NCBI GenBank assembly: GCA_900547565.1
Contig: URHI01000098.1
Span: forward strand, 1-7,318
DNA length: 7,318 bases
Direction of reading: 5' to 3'
Source: an uncultured Eubacteriales bacterium
Lineage (GTDB): Bacteria; Bacillota; Clostridia; Oscillospirales; CAG-272
Position 1 is the first letter of the stretch; every line of letters starts with the position of its first letter. The notes beneath the pieces were generated by a model. It saw only the letters and a program-made list of their open reading frames with translations. It was not told the DNA's origin and searched no databases. The translations under genes and the position numbers were made by a program. Shown piece after piece: positions 4,856-7,318 of the stretch.

Positions 4856-7318
4856 ATGGCATACGAATACGCAAAGGTATGTCTGACAGACGACATACCC
4901 TACACACTGGACCGGGAGTTTGATTATTATATTCCAGCGCAAATGCGTTCCGGTATCAGCCGGGGCGCTTTTGTTACAGTGCCCTTCGGGCGCGGCAACC
5001 GGCGGCGGCTCGGTATTGTTATGGATATTGCCGAAACGTCCGGGACTTCGCCCGAAAAGCTCAAGCCAATAGCATCTTTGTGCCCCGACAGTATGTCACT
5101 GAGTGAAGAGCTGCTGGGGCTTTGTCGGTTTCTTAAGGAGCAAACGCTGTGTACTGTCGGCGATGCCGTGCACGCCATGATCCCGGCGGCGGCCATGTCG
5201 CGCTTGGTGGAGTTTTACCGGCCGGTGGATGCCGGCTTCAGGCCCGAAGTTCGGCCGGCGGAGACGTCACGCGAGGGTGAGCTTTTGGCGTTTATTGAAA
5301 AAAAGGGCCGCGTCAGCGAGAGCGTTCTGCGCGGCAGATTTGGGAGCAAAGCGTCCGAGCTTGCCGCAAAGCTGATAAGATCCGGCCATATCGAGCGCGG
5401 TGTCGACATAAAACCGGGCGGACGTCAGATGTATGCCGAAACCTACCGGCTGGGAATATCCAATGAGGCCGCACAGGCGGCGCTGGACAAAATACCGGGA
5501 GCAGTGCCGCTGCGCTCGGACGGACAGCGACGGGTGGTCCGGCTGCTCATTGACGGCAGCATGGCTTCATCAGAGCTGTGCAGTCAGGCAAAAGTCAGCC
5601 GGGAGCAGCTGAAGACCCTGGCGGACAAAGGAATTATTGTACTTGATAAAACACAGGTGTACCGTGAACCGTATGCGGCCGCGGCCGAGCCGGCCTGTCG
5701 CGATAGCGTGGACACCGATTATATACTTAACGAGGAACAGTCGGCGGCATTTGAACGCCTTACAGAGCTGGCGGAGTCGGGCAAGCCCGCGGCCGCACTG
5801 CTTCACGGCGTGACAGGCAGCGGCAAGACCTGCGTCATGGTGAGGCTGATTGACCGCGTGCTGGCCGCCGGACGCTCGGTGATACTGCTGTTGCCCGAAA
5901 TAGCGCTGACTCCGCAGTCAGTGTCGATATTCTGTTCAAGATACGGTCGTCGGGTGGCGGTCATACACTCGGGACTGTCGGCGGGAGAGCGGCTGGACGC
6001 GTACAACAAGATACGTCGCGGCGAAGCCGATCTTGTTGTCGGCACGCGCTCGGCGGTGTTTTCTCCCGTACCCAATCTCGGACTTATTATTATTGACGAG
6101 GAGCAGGAGCATACATATAAATCCGACTCCGATCCGAAATACCATGCCCGTGACGTGGCGCGTTACCGTTGCGCGCACGCCGACGCGCTGTTGCTGCTGT
6201 GCTCGGCCACACCGTCGGTCGAGAGTTATCAAAAGGCGGTGGAGGGTAAATACACTCTGTTGAAGCTGTCGCGGCGATATGGCGGCACGTCGTTGCCGAG
6301 CGTCGAGCTGGCGGACATGCGCGAGGAGGCACAGGCCGGGAATGTTGATCCTTTGGGAGATGTTCTGTCACGGCGCCTGCGCGAGACGGTAGCGGACGGC
6401 AAGCAGGCGGTGTTGTTTCTCAACCGGCGCGGGTACAACAATTTTGTGTCCTGCCGCATGTGCGGGACGGCAATCAAGTGTCCGCACTGTTCCGTCGCAC
6501 TGCATTATCACGCGTCGCCCGGTCATTACGATGACGGCATGCTGGTATGTCACTGGTGCGGTCACCGGCAGAAACAGCCTGATGTGTGTCCCGAGTGCGG
6601 TTCGCCGCATCTTGTGCGCATGGGATATGGCACACAGCGCCTGGAGCGGGATCTGTCCGAGCTTTTGCCCGAAGCGCGAGTCTTGCGCATGGACGCCGAC
6701 TCCACGGGCGAAAAATTTGCGTATGGCAACATGCTGGGCGCCTTCCGGAGGCACGAGGCTGACATACTGCTGGGCACGCAAATGGTGACTAAAGGTCACG
6801 ATTTTCCGGATGTGACACTTGTAGGTGTTCTGCTCGCCGACGCGTCGCTGTACCTGGATGACTATCGCGCCAACGAGAGGACATTTGCACTGCTCACCCA
6901 GGTCGTGGGACGCGCGGGACGCCGCGACACGCCGGGCGTCGCGGTTATTCAGACCAACAATCCGGACAATGACGTTATAAGGCTGGCATGTGCTCAGGAT
7001 TATGAAGGATTTTTTGCAAATGAGATAAAGCTGAGAAGGCTTTTGGTCTTTCCTCCGTTCTGCGATATCGCGCTGCTGACGTTGACGTCATCTGACGAGG
7101 GAGAGCTGTTCAGTGCCTCGCGAACGCTGGCAGAGGAGCTGTCCCGGCTGCTTAAGTCGGATTATTCCGATGTGCCGGCAGTGGTTTTCGGGCCTATGGA
7201 GGCTCCCGTCTACCGCGTCGACGGCAAATATCGCACGCGAATGGTGATTAAATGCCGGCTTAACAAACGCAGCCGCGCGCTGTTCTCTGAGTTGCTTATG
7301 CGACGCAGCGCCCCAGGC
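4856..7318 (+). CDS. priA: Primosomal replication-restart helicase PriA (3' end outside window)
   Basis: The frame is open for all 821 codons to the end of the window, without frameshift or stop. PriA recognises stalled forks, unwinds the lagging arm and reloads the replicative helicase. The N-terminal 3'-DNA-binding domain (about 1-110) includes LDREFDYYIP and GAFVTVPFGRGNRR. A winged-helix and linker region follows. The helicase core begins near 300: Walker A GVTGSGKT (318-325), then PEIALTPQ, VVGTRSAVF, motif II DEEQEHTYK (from 414), CSATPS, FLNRRGY, GTQMVTKGHDFPDV and QVVGRAGRR. The inserted zinc domain has eight Cys in four pairs: C533/C536, C542/C545, C565/C568 and C578/C581. The end of the window falls in the C-terminal domain (GPMEAPVYRVDGKYRTRMVIK), probably about 30-40 residues short of the stop. 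AGGGAG at 4844-4849 lies six bases before ATG 4856. Motif II reads DEEQ instead of the usual DEEH. Confidence 0.95.
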   Translation, partial: MAYEYAKVCLTDDIPYTLDREFDYYIPAQMRSGISRGAFVTVPFGRGNRRRLGIVMDIAETSGTSPEKLKPIASLCPDSMSLSEELLGLCRFLKEQTLCTVGDAVHAMIPAAAMSRLVEFYRPVDAGFRPEVRPAETSREGELLAFIEKKGRVSESVLRGRFGSKASELAAKLIRSGHIERGVDIKPGGRQMYAETYRLGISNEAAQAALDKIPGAVPLRSDGQRRVVRLLIDGSMASSELCSQAKVSREQLKTLADKGIIVLDKTQVYREPYAAAAEPACRDSVDTDYILNEEQSAAFERLTELAESGKPAAALLHGVTGSGKTCVMVRLIDRVLAAGRSVILLLPEIALTPQSVSIFCSRYGRRVAVIHSGLSAGERLDAYNKIRRGEADLVVGTRSAVFSPVPNLGLIIIDEEQEHTYKSDSDPKYHARDVARYRCAHADALLLLCSATPSVESYQKAVEGKYTLLKLSRRYGGTSLPSVELADMREEAQAGNVDPLGDVLSRRLRETVADGKQAVLFLNRRGYNNFVSCRMCGTAIKCPHCSVALHYHASPGHYDDGMLVCHWCGHRQKQPDVCPECGSPHLVRMGYGTQRLERDLSELLPEARVLRMDADSTGEKFAYGNMLGAFRRHEADILLGTQMVTKGHDFPDVTLVGVLLADASLYLDDYRANERTFALLTQVVGRAGRRDTPGVAVIQTNNPDNDVIRLACAQDYEGFFANEIKLRRLLVFPPFCDIALLTLTSSDEGELFSASRTLAEELSRLLKSDYSDVPAVVFGPMEAPVYRVDGKYRTRMVIKCRLNKRSRALFSELLMRRSAPG

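Noticed and set aside
4856..7318. Possible frameshift or pseudogene status for priA
   Set aside because: I translated the whole stretch: one frame stays open and every helicase and zinc motif is in register. Only the end of the window truncates it.

Overview
The window looks like chromosomal DNA from a moderately GC-rich member of the class Clostridia, probably an Oscillospirales-type gut anaerobe. Three things suggest this: the Gram-positive style AGGAGG/AAGG ribosome binding sites; the order yicC (yloC) - remA - rpoZ - priA, which is a Firmicutes housekeeping cluster; and a zinc-uptake operon whose proteins resemble those of clostridia. Every supported gene is on the + strand. I saw no tRNA, rRNA, CRISPR array or insertion sequence. 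The taxonomic placement is inference from protein character, not a search result.

Layout. (1) Bases 1-309 hold the C-terminal end of a GHMP-family sugar kinase, most like the fucokinase type, running in from outside the window. (2) At about 230-270 this coding sequence meets, in another frame, the C-terminal half of a Fur/Zur-family zinc-responsive repressor (about 242-478). The repressor's DNA-binding half is absent, and GC content drops from about 67% before the join to about 54% after it. This is either a real deletion or rearrangement or a chimeric assembly join. (3) Bases 475-3091 hold a compact ABC importer operon of the zinc/manganese type: lipoprotein receptor (znuA-like), ATPase (znuC-like) and permease (znuB-like). 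The fur remnant overlaps znuA by ATGA and znuC overlaps znuB by one base, so fur-znuACB reads as one translationally coupled unit. (4) Bases 3092-3257 are an AT-rich gap with a near-consensus sigma-A promoter and a perfect 12-bp inverted repeat, one arm of which lies in the promoter. (5) Bases 3258-7318 are the housekeeping cluster yicC - remA - rpoZ - priA, with priA cut off by the window end.

How they work together. The intact form of the first operon would be a zinc-sensing repressor controlling its own zinc importer. Here the remaining repressor fragment keeps the metal-binding and dimerisation part but cannot bind DNA. The second operon combines an RNA-processing nuclease, a DNA-binding regulator, the omega subunit of RNA polymerase and the replication-restart helicase. 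In Bacillus subtilis and many relatives gmk lies between remA and rpoZ, and coaBC often lies between rpoZ and priA. Both are absent here: the gaps are only 29 and 18 bases.

I did not find a convincing new multi-gene system. The points most worth checking are the kinase/fur join, the inverted repeat across the yicC promoter, the 11-bp hairpin between znuA and znuC, and the loss of gmk from its usual place.
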